From positions 1-9,094 of the forward strand of contig JAKMGR010000271.1 in NCBI GenBank assembly GCA_022424805.1: a DNA stretch of 9,094 nucleotides, read 5' to 3'. Position 1 is the first letter of the stretch, and each line of letters starts with the position of its first letter. The DNA is from Verrucomicrobiales bacterium (GTDB taxonomy: Bacteria; Verrucomicrobiota; Verrucomicrobiia; Verrucomicrobiales; DEV007). The position numbers and the translations under genes were made by a program. The notes beneath the pieces were generated by a model. It did no database searches. It was not told the origin of the DNA and saw only the letters and a program-made list of their open reading frames with translations. Below are positions 1-6,115 of this stretch, piece by piece.

Positions 1-765
1 TGTCCGGACTTGGGCCTGTTGGTCGGATGGAAATACGTCGACAAGTCGGTCGACGGTTTTCCGCGCATTGTTCGTGTGCAGCGTTCCGAAAACGAGAAGG
101 CCCGTCTCAGCAGCTGTCAGCGCGAGAGAAATGGTCTCAAGGTCACGCATCTCTCCCACGAGAACGATATCGGCATCTTCTCGCAAAGAGGCGCGCAGCC
201 CGTCCGCGAAAGAAGGCGTGTGAATGGGGACCTCGCGCTGGCTGATTGTCGATTTCTTATTGTTGTGAACAAACTCGATCGGCTCCTCAACGGTGATGAT
301 GTGACGAGCGTAAGTGCGGTTGATGTAATCCATCAATGCAGCAAGTGTCGTCGACTTCCCGGAACCAGTCGGACCGGTCACAAGGACGAGTCCGCTGCGC
401 ATATCACCAAATCTTTCGATCGTATCGGGAACGTTCAGCTCCTGAATCGTTTTGATCTTGGTAGGAATGAGACGGAAAACGGCGCCAAGTCCGTTCTTCT
501 GAAGGAAGAAGTTGCAGCGGAAACGCGACTCCTCATCCATCTCGTAAGCAAAGTCGAGGTCGCCCTTCTCGAGGAAGCGCTCGTAGGCATCGTCGTCACA
601 GATCTCGGAGAGCATGTGGTTGAGCGTATCGTGCTCGAGGATGCCTTCCGCGATAGGGGTGATCGCTCCGTGGGTTCTCATTTTCGGAGGTTGCCCCTCA
701 CTGAGGTGGAGATCAGAAGCGCCGGATTCGACGAGGTGTTTGAAATACTGGTCAATTACTGCCAT
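1..765 (-). CDS. pilT: Type IV pilus retraction ATPase PilT (3' end outside window)
   Basis: This is a cytoplasmic hexameric AAA+-like ATPase of the PilT/secretion-ATPase family, which powers pilus depolymerisation for twitching motility. The reading frame starts at ATG 765-763 and stays open for 255 codons to the window edge; PilT proteins are usually about 340-370 residues, so roughly the last 100 are missing. Visible features are the N-terminal SDLHLSEG motif (residues 17-24), Walker A GPTGSGKST (131-139), the Asp-box region read as VEEPIEF (159-165, Glu where PilT usually has Asp), Walker B DIVLVGEMRD (199-208, with the catalytic Glu) and the His box ending GTLHTNNA (227-234). It lies 25 nt downstream of a second pilT-like gene on the same strand, so the two are probably one operon. 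No strong Shine-Dalgarno precedes the start, but the SDLHLSEG motif near the N-terminus supports it. Confidence 0.93.
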   Translation of the reverse strand, partial: MAVIDQYFKHLVESGASDLHLSEGQPPKMRTHGAITPIAEGILEHDTLNHMLSEICDDDAYERFLEKGDLDFAYEMDEESRFRCNFFLQKNGLGAVFRLIPTKIKTIQELNVPDTIERFGDMRSGLVLVTGPTGSGKSTTLAALMDYINRTYARHIITVEEPIEFVHNNKKSTISQREVPIHTPSFADGLRASLREDADIVLVGEMRDLETISLALTAAETGLLVFGTLHTNNARKTVDRLVDVFPSDQQAQVRT

Positions 766-790
766 GACAAAAAAGGTTACGTTTGAAAAG

Positions 791-1873
791 TTACTCGCCG
801 AGTGCGGTTCGGATGGTGTTGGGATCGATCGCACGACCCATTGCCTCGTCTTTGGAAATGAGGCCCTGGTTATGCAATTCGATCAATGCGTCATCCATCA
901 TGATCATACCGACCTTTTTACCAGTCTGCATCACCCCAGGAAGCATGAAGGTTTTTCCGTCGCGAATCAGGGCGGAAACCGCCGGCGTATTCACGAGAAG
1001 TTCAAGCGCGAGTTCTCGGCCCGTGCCATCTTTCTTAGGAACCAGTTGTTGCGAGATGATGCCTCGCAGCGATTCCCCAACCATAATTCGAATCTGCTCC
1101 CGCTGTTCGGTCGGGAACACGTCGAGAATTCGGTCGAGCGTTCGGGCAGCACTGCCAGTGTGCAGCGTCGCGAGAACAAGGTGTCCCGTCTCTGCCGCTG
1201 TGATCGCAAGTGAAATCGTCTCCAGATCGCGCATTTCCCCCACCATGATTACATCAGGATCTTCTCGCAGGGCGGCTCGCAACGCATGAGAGAAACTTTC
1301 CGTGTGGGTGTGCACCTCGCGCTGGTTCACGTGGCAGCCTTCTGACTCGATAACATATTCGATCGGGTCCTCCAGCGTAATAATGTGGTCTGACCTCTGA
1401 TGGTTAATCTGATTGATGAGTGCAGCCAAAGTAGTCGACTTACCGGAACCGACTGCCCCGGTGATGAGGACAAGGCCGTTGTGATACTCGAGTAATGGCT
1501 TGATCGCTTCGGGCAATCCAAGATCATCCATCGAGCGAAGTTCCGTGCTGATGATACGAAAGACCATTTCCCATCCGACACGTGTTTTTACAACGGAAGC
1601 ACGGAATCGACCAAAGTCGGGTGCATACGCAAAATCGACATCGCCCTTTTCTTCGAGGCGGTTCAACTCCGGCTCGGGAAGGTAGCCGCGAGCCAGCTTT
1701 TCCGTCTGTTCGGGAGTGATGACATCCCCATTTTCCCAAATCGGCTGGAGCAGTCCAAAGCGACGCCATTTCGGCTGCGAGTTGGGAGCAAGGTGGATAT
1801 CGGAAACGTCGTATTCCTGCGCGAGGCGGAGGTATTCGTCAACGTGATCGAGAACGGCAATTGTATCGGACAT
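791..1873 (-). CDS. pilT: PilT-family twitching motility ATPase, tandem paralogue
   Basis: A complete 360-residue PilT/PilU-type ATPase, the normal family length. The order of motifs is SDIHLAP (24-30), a PAS-like N-terminal domain, Walker A GAVGSGKS (139-146, where PilT usually reads GPTGSGKS), Asp box LEDPIEY (167-173), Walker B DPDVIMVGEMRD (205-216), His box HLVLATLHT (231-239) and the C-terminal ALIRDGK (301-307), which matches the AIRNLIREGK signature needed for retraction in PilT. It is the promoter-proximal gene of the pair and ends in TAA 25 nt before the next pilT. It starts at ATG 1873-1871; a candidate promoter lies about 80 nt upstream. Whether it is the functional PilT or the accessory PilU-like member cannot be settled from sequence alone; the long C-terminal tail typical of some PilU proteins is not obvious. 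Confidence 0.95.
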   Translation of the reverse strand: MSDTIAVLDHVDEYLRLAQEYDVSDIHLAPNSQPKWRRFGLLQPIWENGDVITPEQTEKLARGYLPEPELNRLEEKGDVDFAYAPDFGRFRASVVKTRVGWEMVFRIISTELRSMDDLGLPEAIKPLLEYHNGLVLITGAVGSGKSTTLAALINQINHQRSDHIITLEDPIEYVIESEGCHVNQREVHTHTESFSHALRAALREDPDVIMVGEMRDLETISLAITAAETGHLVLATLHTGSAARTLDRILDVFPTEQREQIRIMVGESLRGIISQQLVPKKDGTGRELALELLVNTPAVSALIRDGKTFMLPGVMQTGKKVGMIMMDDALIELHNQGLISKDEAMGRAIDPNTIRTALGE

Positions 1874-1918
1874 GTCAGTATTTCGGAGAAAGTAAAAATC
1901 ACAACGCCAACACTTCGA

Positions 1919-1932
1919 TTCTCGATCGAGAA
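1919..1932. promoter_or_regulatory. Perfect 14-bp palindrome, candidate operator
   Basis: TTCTCGATCGAGAA is an uninterrupted perfect palindrome in the divergent region between the pilT pair and the lipoprotein gene. It lies just downstream of the candidate pilT -10 box, which would suit a dimeric repressor site. No regulator is encoded nearby, and one site alone does not prove function. Confidence 0.35.
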
Positions 1933-1950
1933 ATTGGCGGCTTGGTCAGG

Positions 1951-1979
1951 AGTATTCTGATTGGTGGGAAACGAGGCAA
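1951..1979 (-). promoter_or_regulatory. Candidate sigma70 promoter for the pilT operon
   Basis: Read on the minus strand, TTGCCT (1979-1974) is followed after exactly 17 nt by AATACT (1956-1951). Each hexamer matches the sigma70 consensus at four of six positions. The predicted transcript would have a leader of about 70 nt before the ATG at 1873 and would begin near the 14-bp palindrome. The match is moderate, and promoters in this phylum are poorly defined. Confidence 0.35.
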
Positions 1980-2010
1980 GCGAAAAACCGAAAATTCCTT
2001 CAGCTTGCCA

Positions 2011-2033
2011 CCTCCTCAAAGAGGAGGCTTTTT
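2011..2033 (+). terminator. Terminator-like hairpin in a gene leader
   Basis: A 7-bp G+C-rich stem, CCTCCTC (2011-2017) and GAGGAGG (2021-2027), closes on an AAA loop and is followed by C and five T residues. This is the form of an intrinsic terminator on the plus strand. No plus-strand gene lies upstream: it sits between divergent genes, 30 nt before the lipoprotein start. It could act as a leader attenuator, end a small RNA, or block upstream transcription. The 3' arm also resembles a strong Shine-Dalgarno, though too far from the ATG to serve as one. Confidence 0.45.
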
Positions 2034-2062
2034 CCCTGAAAAAAGTTCGATACTCTCTTTCC

Positions 2063-2500
2063 ATGAAGCTCAGCGGCCACCGTTTCGCTCTCGCCCTCGC
2101 TTTTGCAGGGATTGTGCTCGCAGCTTGCGGAGAATCCGGCAACTCCCAATCGGAGGCTTCCTACGAGTTCCCTGTGGCAGGCACGCTTGGCTCGAATCGA
2201 TACGAGGTCCTCCTCCACACCACTCCCGACGGTCCCCGCTATTCCCTGATGGAGAGCGACGGGAACAAAGTCGGCATCTTGCTTGCACAGGAAATGACTG
2301 CCTCTGAATTTGAAGAACGATTCCCGCTCATACACGAACAGGTGCGCGGACTCTGGGCCGGGAGCGATCTGCCTGCGAATTTTTCCAAAAAGCTTCCTGT
2401 GGATCGATCCACCGGGTTCGAGTGGAAGCCCTTTGAATCCGAGGCCAATGAAGTGGAAATTGAACTACCACCGTTACCCGATCTGCGGAATGAAGATTGA
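2063..2500 (+). CDS. Small lipoprotein of unknown function
   Basis: A 145-residue protein I do not recognise. The N-terminus MKLSGHRF is followed by a hydrophobic stretch ending in the lipobox LAAC (19-22), so Cys22 is the predicted lipidation site and the protein should be anchored in the outer or inner membrane. The mature part begins with a Gly/Ser/Asn/Gln-rich linker and then a compact domain of about 110 residues, acidic at its C-terminus (ending LPDLRNED). An in-frame ATG at 1961 would add 34 residues ahead of the signal peptide and span the hairpin at 2011-2033; I chose 2063 because it puts the signal peptide at the N-terminus. No clear Shine-Dalgarno is seen. The exported propeller gene follows 57 nt downstream in the same direction, so the two may be co-expressed at the cell envelope. 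Confidence 0.8.
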   Translation: MKLSGHRFALALAFAGIVLAACGESGNSQSEASYEFPVAGTLGSNRYEVLLHTTPDGPRYSLMESDGNKVGILLAQEMTASEFEERFPLIHEQVRGLWAGSDLPANFSKKLPVDRSTGFEWKPFESEANEVEIELPPLPDLRNED

Positions 2501-2557
2501 CTTGGCACAACACTCCTATCAGGTATCGGTTGAAGAAATCGTCGCCAGTCCCGTAAA

Positions 2558-3448
2558 ATGAAATTCCTGCCCCTCTTTTTCTCTCTTCTTCTCGCCAACT
2601 CCATCAGCCTCGCGGAAGAACCACTATGGCAGGTCCGCGAGCACACTCCGAAGGAATCTTTCACCCGAGGCATCGAAGGACCCGCTTGTGATAAGGACGG
2701 CAACCTCTACGCCGTCGCTCTCCAGGAAAAACCGAATATCGGCCTCGTCACCCCCAAAGGGGAAACCTCTATCTGGATAGCACTGCCCGAGGGAAGCACG
2801 GGCAACGGGATTCGCTTCAACCGCGCGGGGATCATGTTTGTGGCCGACTACACCGGCCACAACATTCTGCGCATTGATCCGAAAACGAAAAAGATCACCG
2901 TCCATGCGCATGAACCGACTATGCACCAGCCGAATGACATCGCAATTGGCCCCGATGAAACCCTCTACGCAAGCGATCCTGACTGGAAAAAAGGCGATGG
3001 AGCACTCTGGCGGATCGCAAAGGACGGCACTGTTGCCCAGCTAGCCGACAACGTTGGAACCGCCAACGGGATCGAAGTCAGCCCCGACGGAAAAACGCTA
3101 TTTGTCGCCGAGAGCAAGCAGCAACGCGTCCTCGCCTACGATCTCGATGAGAAGGGAATTTCCAATGAGCGCGTCCTCATTACCTTCGAGGAACACGGCC
3201 TTGATGGCATCCGCTGCGACATCGACGGGGATCTCTATATCACGCGCCACGGCGCCGGTAGAGTCCTCAAGTTGTCTCCCGAAGGGAAAGTCCTCCAAAC
3301 TATCGAACTTCCTGGCTCCATGCCCAGCAACCTCTGTTTCGGCGGCCCGGATGGAAAAACCGTCTACATCACCGAGGTGGAAAACCAGCAAGTCCTCACA
3401 TTCCGCGCGGATCGCCCCGGCCTTTCGTGGCGAAGGTGGCGGGAGTAA
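2558..3448 (+). CDS. Exported SMP-30/gluconolactonase-like beta-propeller protein
   Basis: A 296-residue member of the SMP-30/gluconolactonase/LRE-like family, six-bladed propellers that often hydrolyse sugar lactones at a divalent metal site. A signal peptide covers about residues 1-19 (hydrophobic core, likely cut after SLA), so the enzyme is predicted to be exported. Repeated blade motifs are visible: IEGPACDKDGNLYAV, PNDIAIGPDETLYASD, NGIEVSPDGKTLFVAES and DGIRCDIDGDLYITR. By alignment to the family pattern, E40, N126, N170 and D216 would be the metal and substrate ligands (regucalcin E18, N103, N154 and D204). The set looks complete, so catalysis is plausible. The substrate is unknown. 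The start at 2558 is the only one that keeps the signal peptide N-terminal. It ends 9 nt from the convergent DUF1501 fragment, with no obvious terminator between them. Confidence 0.88.
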   Translation: MKFLPLFFSLLLANSISLAEEPLWQVREHTPKESFTRGIEGPACDKDGNLYAVALQEKPNIGLVTPKGETSIWIALPEGSTGNGIRFNRAGIMFVADYTGHNILRIDPKTKKITVHAHEPTMHQPNDIAIGPDETLYASDPDWKKGDGALWRIAKDGTVAQLADNVGTANGIEVSPDGKTLFVAESKQQRVLAYDLDEKGISNERVLITFEEHGLDGIRCDIDGDLYITRHGAGRVLKLSPEGKVLQTIELPGSMPSNLCFGGPDGKTVYITEVENQQVLTFRADRPGLSWRRWRE

Positions 3449-3457
3449 CTTGAGATT

Positions 3458-3838
3458 CTATCCAAAGAGCTCCACCAGCGGCTTGCCTTTGTCCGCCATG
3501 GTGAATGGTCGCGCACTTGGCGAATAGAGAACCTGATCGAGCGGCAGCCCCAACGCATAGCCAATAGTGGCATTAAAATCTTCGACCCGAACTTTGCCAT
3601 CGAGGATCTTTGAACCACGTTCGTCAGTTTTACCCAAGACTTGGCTTCCCTTGATGCCACCTCCGGCAAGCATGCAATTGAATGCCTGGGGAGGGTGATC
3701 GCGGCCCTCGTTGGCATTAATCACCGGCGTGCGCCCAAACTCGGTTGCGAGGACGACGAGAGTATCTTCAAACATACCGCGGCGTTCAAGGTCAGAAAAG
3801 AGGTGGCGTGGCCGCACAGAGCGCCAAAGTGAAGACAT
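3458..3838 (-). pseudogene. C-terminal remnant of a DUF1501 (sulfatase-like) protein
   Basis: This 126-codon frame matches only the last quarter of DUF1501 proteins, which are usually above 400 residues and common in Planctomycetes and Verrucomicrobia. Recognisable pieces are DLERRGMFEDTLVV (17-30), EFGRTP (33-38), GRDHPP (45-50), AGGGIKG (58-64), the DFNATI segment (87-92) and the terminal RPFTMADKGKPLVELF. Family similarity stops around residue 11-14 (about 3797-3808). Upstream there is no export signal and no N-terminal domain, only about 85 nt before the PIN/TRAM gene. The surviving part is free of stops and well conserved, which suggests a fairly recent 5' deletion. It might still be translated from the ATG at 3838, but it would lack most of the fold. 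DUF1501 genes usually pair with DUF1549/DUF1553 genes; none is present here. Confidence 0.8.
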
Positions 3839-3891
3839 ATTTTTTCATCGATAAAAACTCAGCAAGTTAGACACCTGATCGGTGCGGATAT

Positions 3892-3920
3892 TTCTCACGC
3901 AAAGGCGGAAGAATGCAAAG
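3892..3920. repeat. Degenerate CGCAAAG-type intergenic repeat remnant
   Basis: The segment reads TTCTCACGCAAAGGCGGAAG followed by AATGCAAAG. It resembles the widespread intergenic repeat built of CGCAAAG units (TTTCACGCAAAGACGCAAAG and similar), which often yields spurious translations of the LTQRRKNAK kind, as it does here on the plus strand. Only one exact CGCAAAG unit and two degraded ones remain. It lies between the DUF1501 stump and the PIN/TRAM gene. Confidence 0.5.
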
Positions 3921-3923
3921 CTA

Positions 3924-4949
3924 CTATCTCTGCAATTCGGCAAAAATGAGACGTCCCGCGCTGGTCTGAACGGCTCCACCAACAACGACCGCCTGGCTCG
4001 TGCCGATGTGAGGCTTGCCATGATTCACAACGATCATGGTTCCGTCGGGGAGATATCCTACTGCCTGGTGGCTGTCTCTCCCCTCTTTTACCAATTCCAA
4101 TTCAAGCTCGTCGCCAGGGGAGACAATAGGATGGAGTGATGTTGCCAGTTCGTTGAGGTTGAGAACAACAATCCCCTTGAGGCGAGCAACATCGCCGAGA
4201 TTGGCATCATTCGTCAGGATTCGTGCGCTGAGAATTTCCGCTAACTCGACAAGCTTTTGATCGCTGGAGTATTCCGGGGCAAAATCTTCCTCTTGAATTT
4301 TCACTTCGAAAGCGTCGTCATTTTGCAAAAGATTCAGGCATTCGAGACCACGCTTTCCCCGACCCCGTTTGATATCGTCAGTCGAGTCCGCCATTTTCTG
4401 CAGTTCATTGAGGACAAAACGCGGAACAACGAGCGCTCCACCGAGAAAGCCGGTCACACAAATTCCGGGAATGCGACCATCGATAATTACACTGATGTCG
4501 AGCAAAGTGGGTAGATCCTGCAAGGCATCCTGACGAAAACGAACGTAGGGAATCAGCAGGGAGAATTCCTCCCGCTTGCTTCGCAGGGCGAGCATGACGC
4601 CGAGAAAGCCGAAGCCGAGGAAAATGCAGAGGTTGAAAATATTTCCCGCCAACTCAAATTGCTCGACCCAACCGGCTTTGAAAAATCCAATGCGCGTTAC
4701 AAGCCATGCGCAGAGCAGCCCCACAAGCAATCCGAAGGTTCCGTGCGAAAAAGATCGAATCGAAATGCCTTGAAGCATGAGATCAAAAACGATCATTAGC
4801 GAAGCAAAGCCGAGACCAAAAATGGCTCCCACCCAGCCAGCATACCACCAATTTTCAGGAGCTTCTCCGAGAGCTACAGACACGCCAATGAAACTTGCGA
4901 GGAGCAAGAAGAACATGCGAATAACGTTTAGCAAGGCGCGTGGGTTCAT
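3924..4949 (-). CDS. YacL-type membrane protein with PIN and TRAM domains
   Basis: A 341-residue protein starting at ATG 4949-4947; a TTG six bases upstream (4955) is an alternative start giving 343 residues. Numbering here uses the longer form. Four hydrophobic segments lie at about 11-30, 37-60, 72-90 and 104-124. A PIN nuclease-like domain covers about 148-268 with acidic residues in the expected order: D153 and D159 (LLDISVIIDGR), E184 (LNELQ), D232 (SSDQKL) and D250 (LTNDANL). A TRAM RNA-binding domain follows at about 271-338. This is the architecture of Bacillus YacL, thought to be a membrane-tethered RNase-like protein; its substrate is unknown. The gene follows prmA by 45 nt on the same strand and has a TATAAT box just upstream. 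It ends in TAG, which matters for interpreting the broken carboxypeptidase gene in this window. Confidence 0.9.
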   Translation of the reverse strand: MNPRALLNVIRMFFLLLASFIGVSVALGEAPENWWYAGWVGAIFGLGFASLMIVFDLMLQGISIRSFSHGTFGLLVGLLCAWLVTRIGFFKAGWVEQFELAGNIFNLCIFLGFGFLGVMLALRSKREEFSLLIPYVRFRQDALQDLPTLLDISVIIDGRIPGICVTGFLGGALVVPRFVLNELQKMADSTDDIKRGRGKRGLECLNLLQNDDAFEVKIQEEDFAPEYSSDQKLVELAEILSARILTNDANLGDVARLKGIVVLNLNELATSLHPIVSPGDELELELVKEGRDSHQAVGYLPDGTMIVVNHGKPHIGTSQAVVVGGAVQTSAGRLIFAELQR

Positions 4950-4966
4950 GGACAAGGACTACAGAG

Positions 4967-4972
4967 ATTATA
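4967..4972 (-). promoter_or_regulatory. Consensus -10 box upstream of the PIN/TRAM gene
   Basis: On the minus strand the bases spell TATAAT in the 45-nt gap between prmA and the PIN/TRAM gene. Transcription would begin about 10 nt before the ATG at 4949, giving an almost leaderless mRNA. No convincing -35 hexamer is found 16-18 nt upstream, so it may be chance. Confidence 0.3.
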
Positions 4973-4994
4973 CTACGATGCAGGAAAATCGCGA

Positions 4995-5882
4995 TCAGTC
5001 GTTTTCTGCACAATGACGGCCCCGAGCTGCTATCCATTTTCCCCGGCGGAGGAAATCAAAAAGCTTCAAGCTCGCCCCTTCAGCAGCATCGACCACATCA
5101 CGGGTCTGCGAGGTGAGAAAGCCAGAAATGATCAGGTCGCCATCGGCTGCCAGCCCCGGCAAAAAAGCGGGCATCAATTCAATGAGGAGTGAGCTGAATA
5201 GATTCGCCGCGACGACATCAAATGGATCGATTCCCTGATCGCATAGGATGGGAATCGCGTCGCCCTCGATAAACTCGATCCGGTCGGCCACTCCATGTCG
5301 CTCTGCATTTCGAATGGCATGACGCATTGCAACGGCGTCGATTTCCACCGCTAAAATTCGATCGGCGCCCAGGAAAGCAGCGGCAATTGCGAGAATCCCG
5401 CTGCCACATCCGAGATCGATCAGGTTCCATTTTTTGCCCTTTCTCTCTTCGGCGATATCCACCAGGAAGCGCAAACAACCAGCCGTCGTCGAGTGCCCAC
5501 CTGTTCCGAAGGCAAGCTGGGGTGGAAAACTCAAGATGGTTCGATCAGGATATTCTTCCTCGATCTTCCCGAGAACCAATTTGTCATCGGCTTCCGTCAC
5601 AATCACGGAGCTGCGAATCTTGAGGAGGAATGAAGCTCCCGATTCTGCTGTTGGTTGCCACTGGTCCGGATGCACTTCGTTTACTCCGCCCCCGAAAAGC
5701 GAACGAAGCTCGTCGGCCTCTTCTCGAGTCATCACATAGCTGGAAAGCTGCCAGCGTTTGCGTTTTACCGGTTTATCCGCGGTGTAGATGACACCGGCCC
5801 CGATGAGACGCGCCTCCCATTCGTCAAGGCAATCCTCGTCTACGAACTTCGACCAGCGGAACAGGGTCTCCAAAATCTTCAC
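4995..5882 (-). CDS. prmA: Ribosomal protein L11 methyltransferase
   Basis: PrmA trimethylates ribosomal protein L11 using S-adenosylmethionine. The 295-residue product matches the usual family length. It has a divergent N-terminal substrate-recognition domain (about 1-90), then the hallmark FGTGGHSTT (125-133), SAM-binding motif I DLGCGSG (156-162), an acidic residue closing the second strand (E180, in AVEID), GDA (207-209) and the ANL motif (226-228) standing for the (D/N)PPY-like site. The C-terminus ISGFL followed by a basic RRGKW stretch is also typical. The start is GTG 5882-5880, preceded by GGAG at a spacing of 9 nt; no other start fits before residue 51. The gene lies 36 nt downstream of tRNA-Gly on the same strand and is followed by the PIN/TRAM gene. 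Confidence 0.95.
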   Translation of the reverse strand: MKILETLFRWSKFVDEDCLDEWEARLIGAGVIYTADKPVKRKRWQLSSYVMTREEADELRSLFGGGVNEVHPDQWQPTAESGASFLLKIRSSVIVTEADDKLVLGKIEEEYPDRTILSFPPQLAFGTGGHSTTAGCLRFLVDIAEERKGKKWNLIDLGCGSGILAIAAAFLGADRILAVEIDAVAMRHAIRNAERHGVADRIEFIEGDAIPILCDQGIDPFDVVAANLFSSLLIELMPAFLPGLAADGDLIISGFLTSQTRDVVDAAEGASLKLFDFLRRGKWIAARGRHCAEND

Positions 5883-5891
5883 GAGGGATGA

Positions 5892-5910
5892 CTCCGGTGG
5901 GGCTTCGGAG
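5892..5910 (-). promoter_or_regulatory. Small hairpin covering the prmA ribosome binding site
   Basis: On the minus strand CTCCG (5910-5906) can pair with CGGAG (5896-5892) across a 9-nt loop. The 3' arm contains the GGAG that serves as the prmA Shine-Dalgarno, so the stem could hide it. The stem is only 5 bp and no T-run follows, so it is not a terminator. It could also be chance or affect processing of the tRNA 3' end. Confidence 0.25.
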
Positions 5911-5918
5911 AGAGAAAA

Positions 5919-5993
5919 TGGAGCGGGTGATGAGATTCGAACTCACGACATCAACCTTGGCAAGGTTGCGCTCTACCCCTGAGCTACACCCGC
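5919..5993 (-). tRNA. tRNA-Gly (anticodon GCC)
   Basis: A complete 75-nt cloverleaf on the minus strand. The acceptor stem GCGGGTG pairs perfectly with CACCCGC, the D arm is GCTC-AGGGGTA-GAGC, the anticodon stem CAACC/GGTTG encloses the loop TTGCCAA, giving anticodon GCC for glycine codons GGC and GGU. The T arm is GTGAG-TTCGAAT-CTCAT. The discriminator is U, as usual for bacterial tRNA-Gly, and the CCA end is encoded. It is divergent from trpC and lies 36 nt upstream of prmA in the same direction. Confidence 0.97.
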
Positions 5994-6023
5994 TTTCCAC
6001 CACCACAATGGCGGCGGGACGCT

Positions 6024-6052
6024 TACTTTGGTGGGTTCCGGCCCTTTTTCAA
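6024..6052 (-). promoter_or_regulatory. Possible tRNA-Gly promoter
   Basis: On the minus strand TTGAAA (6052-6047) is a good -35 hexamer, with an A+T-rich stretch just upstream (about 6055-6070) that could act as an UP element. The -10 at 16-18 nt spacing is poor (CAAAGT or AAAGTA). Position, about 30 nt before the tRNA 5' end, is the main support. Confidence 0.3.
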
Positions 6053-6054
6053 CA

Positions 6055-6070
6055 CAAATTTTTAAATTTG
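6055..6070. repeat. A+T-rich inverted repeat between tRNA-Gly and trpC
   Basis: CAAATTT and AAATTTG flank a TT spacer, forming a perfect 7-bp inverted repeat in the 122-nt divergent region. It may be an UP-like element or protein-binding site, but A+T-rich inverted repeats of this size also occur by chance. Confidence 0.3.
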
Positions 6071-6115
6071 GGTAGCAAGCTGAGTGGTCACGGGTAACGG
6101 TTCCAGAATCCGATT

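Noticed and set aside
10..786. Long plus-strand open frame (258 codons) opposite pilT
   Set aside because: It lies antisense to a protein with all PilT motifs and has no recognisable domain; it is a codon-bias shadow.
614..1289. Plus-strand open frames opposite the second pilT
   Set aside because: Two frames overlap each other and the real gene, without motifs.
1961..2062. N-terminal extension of the lipoprotein from an upstream ATG
   Set aside because: It would put 34 residues ahead of the signal peptide and translate through the hairpin.
2502..2529. Promoter-like TTGGCA plus TATCGG before the propeller gene
   Set aside because: The -10 matches at only three of six positions; the gene can be served by the lipoprotein transcript.
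3882..4139. Plus-strand 85-codon frame beginning MRIFLTQRRKNAK
   Set aside because: It is the spurious translation of the CGCAAAG repeat, then antisense to the PIN/TRAM gene.
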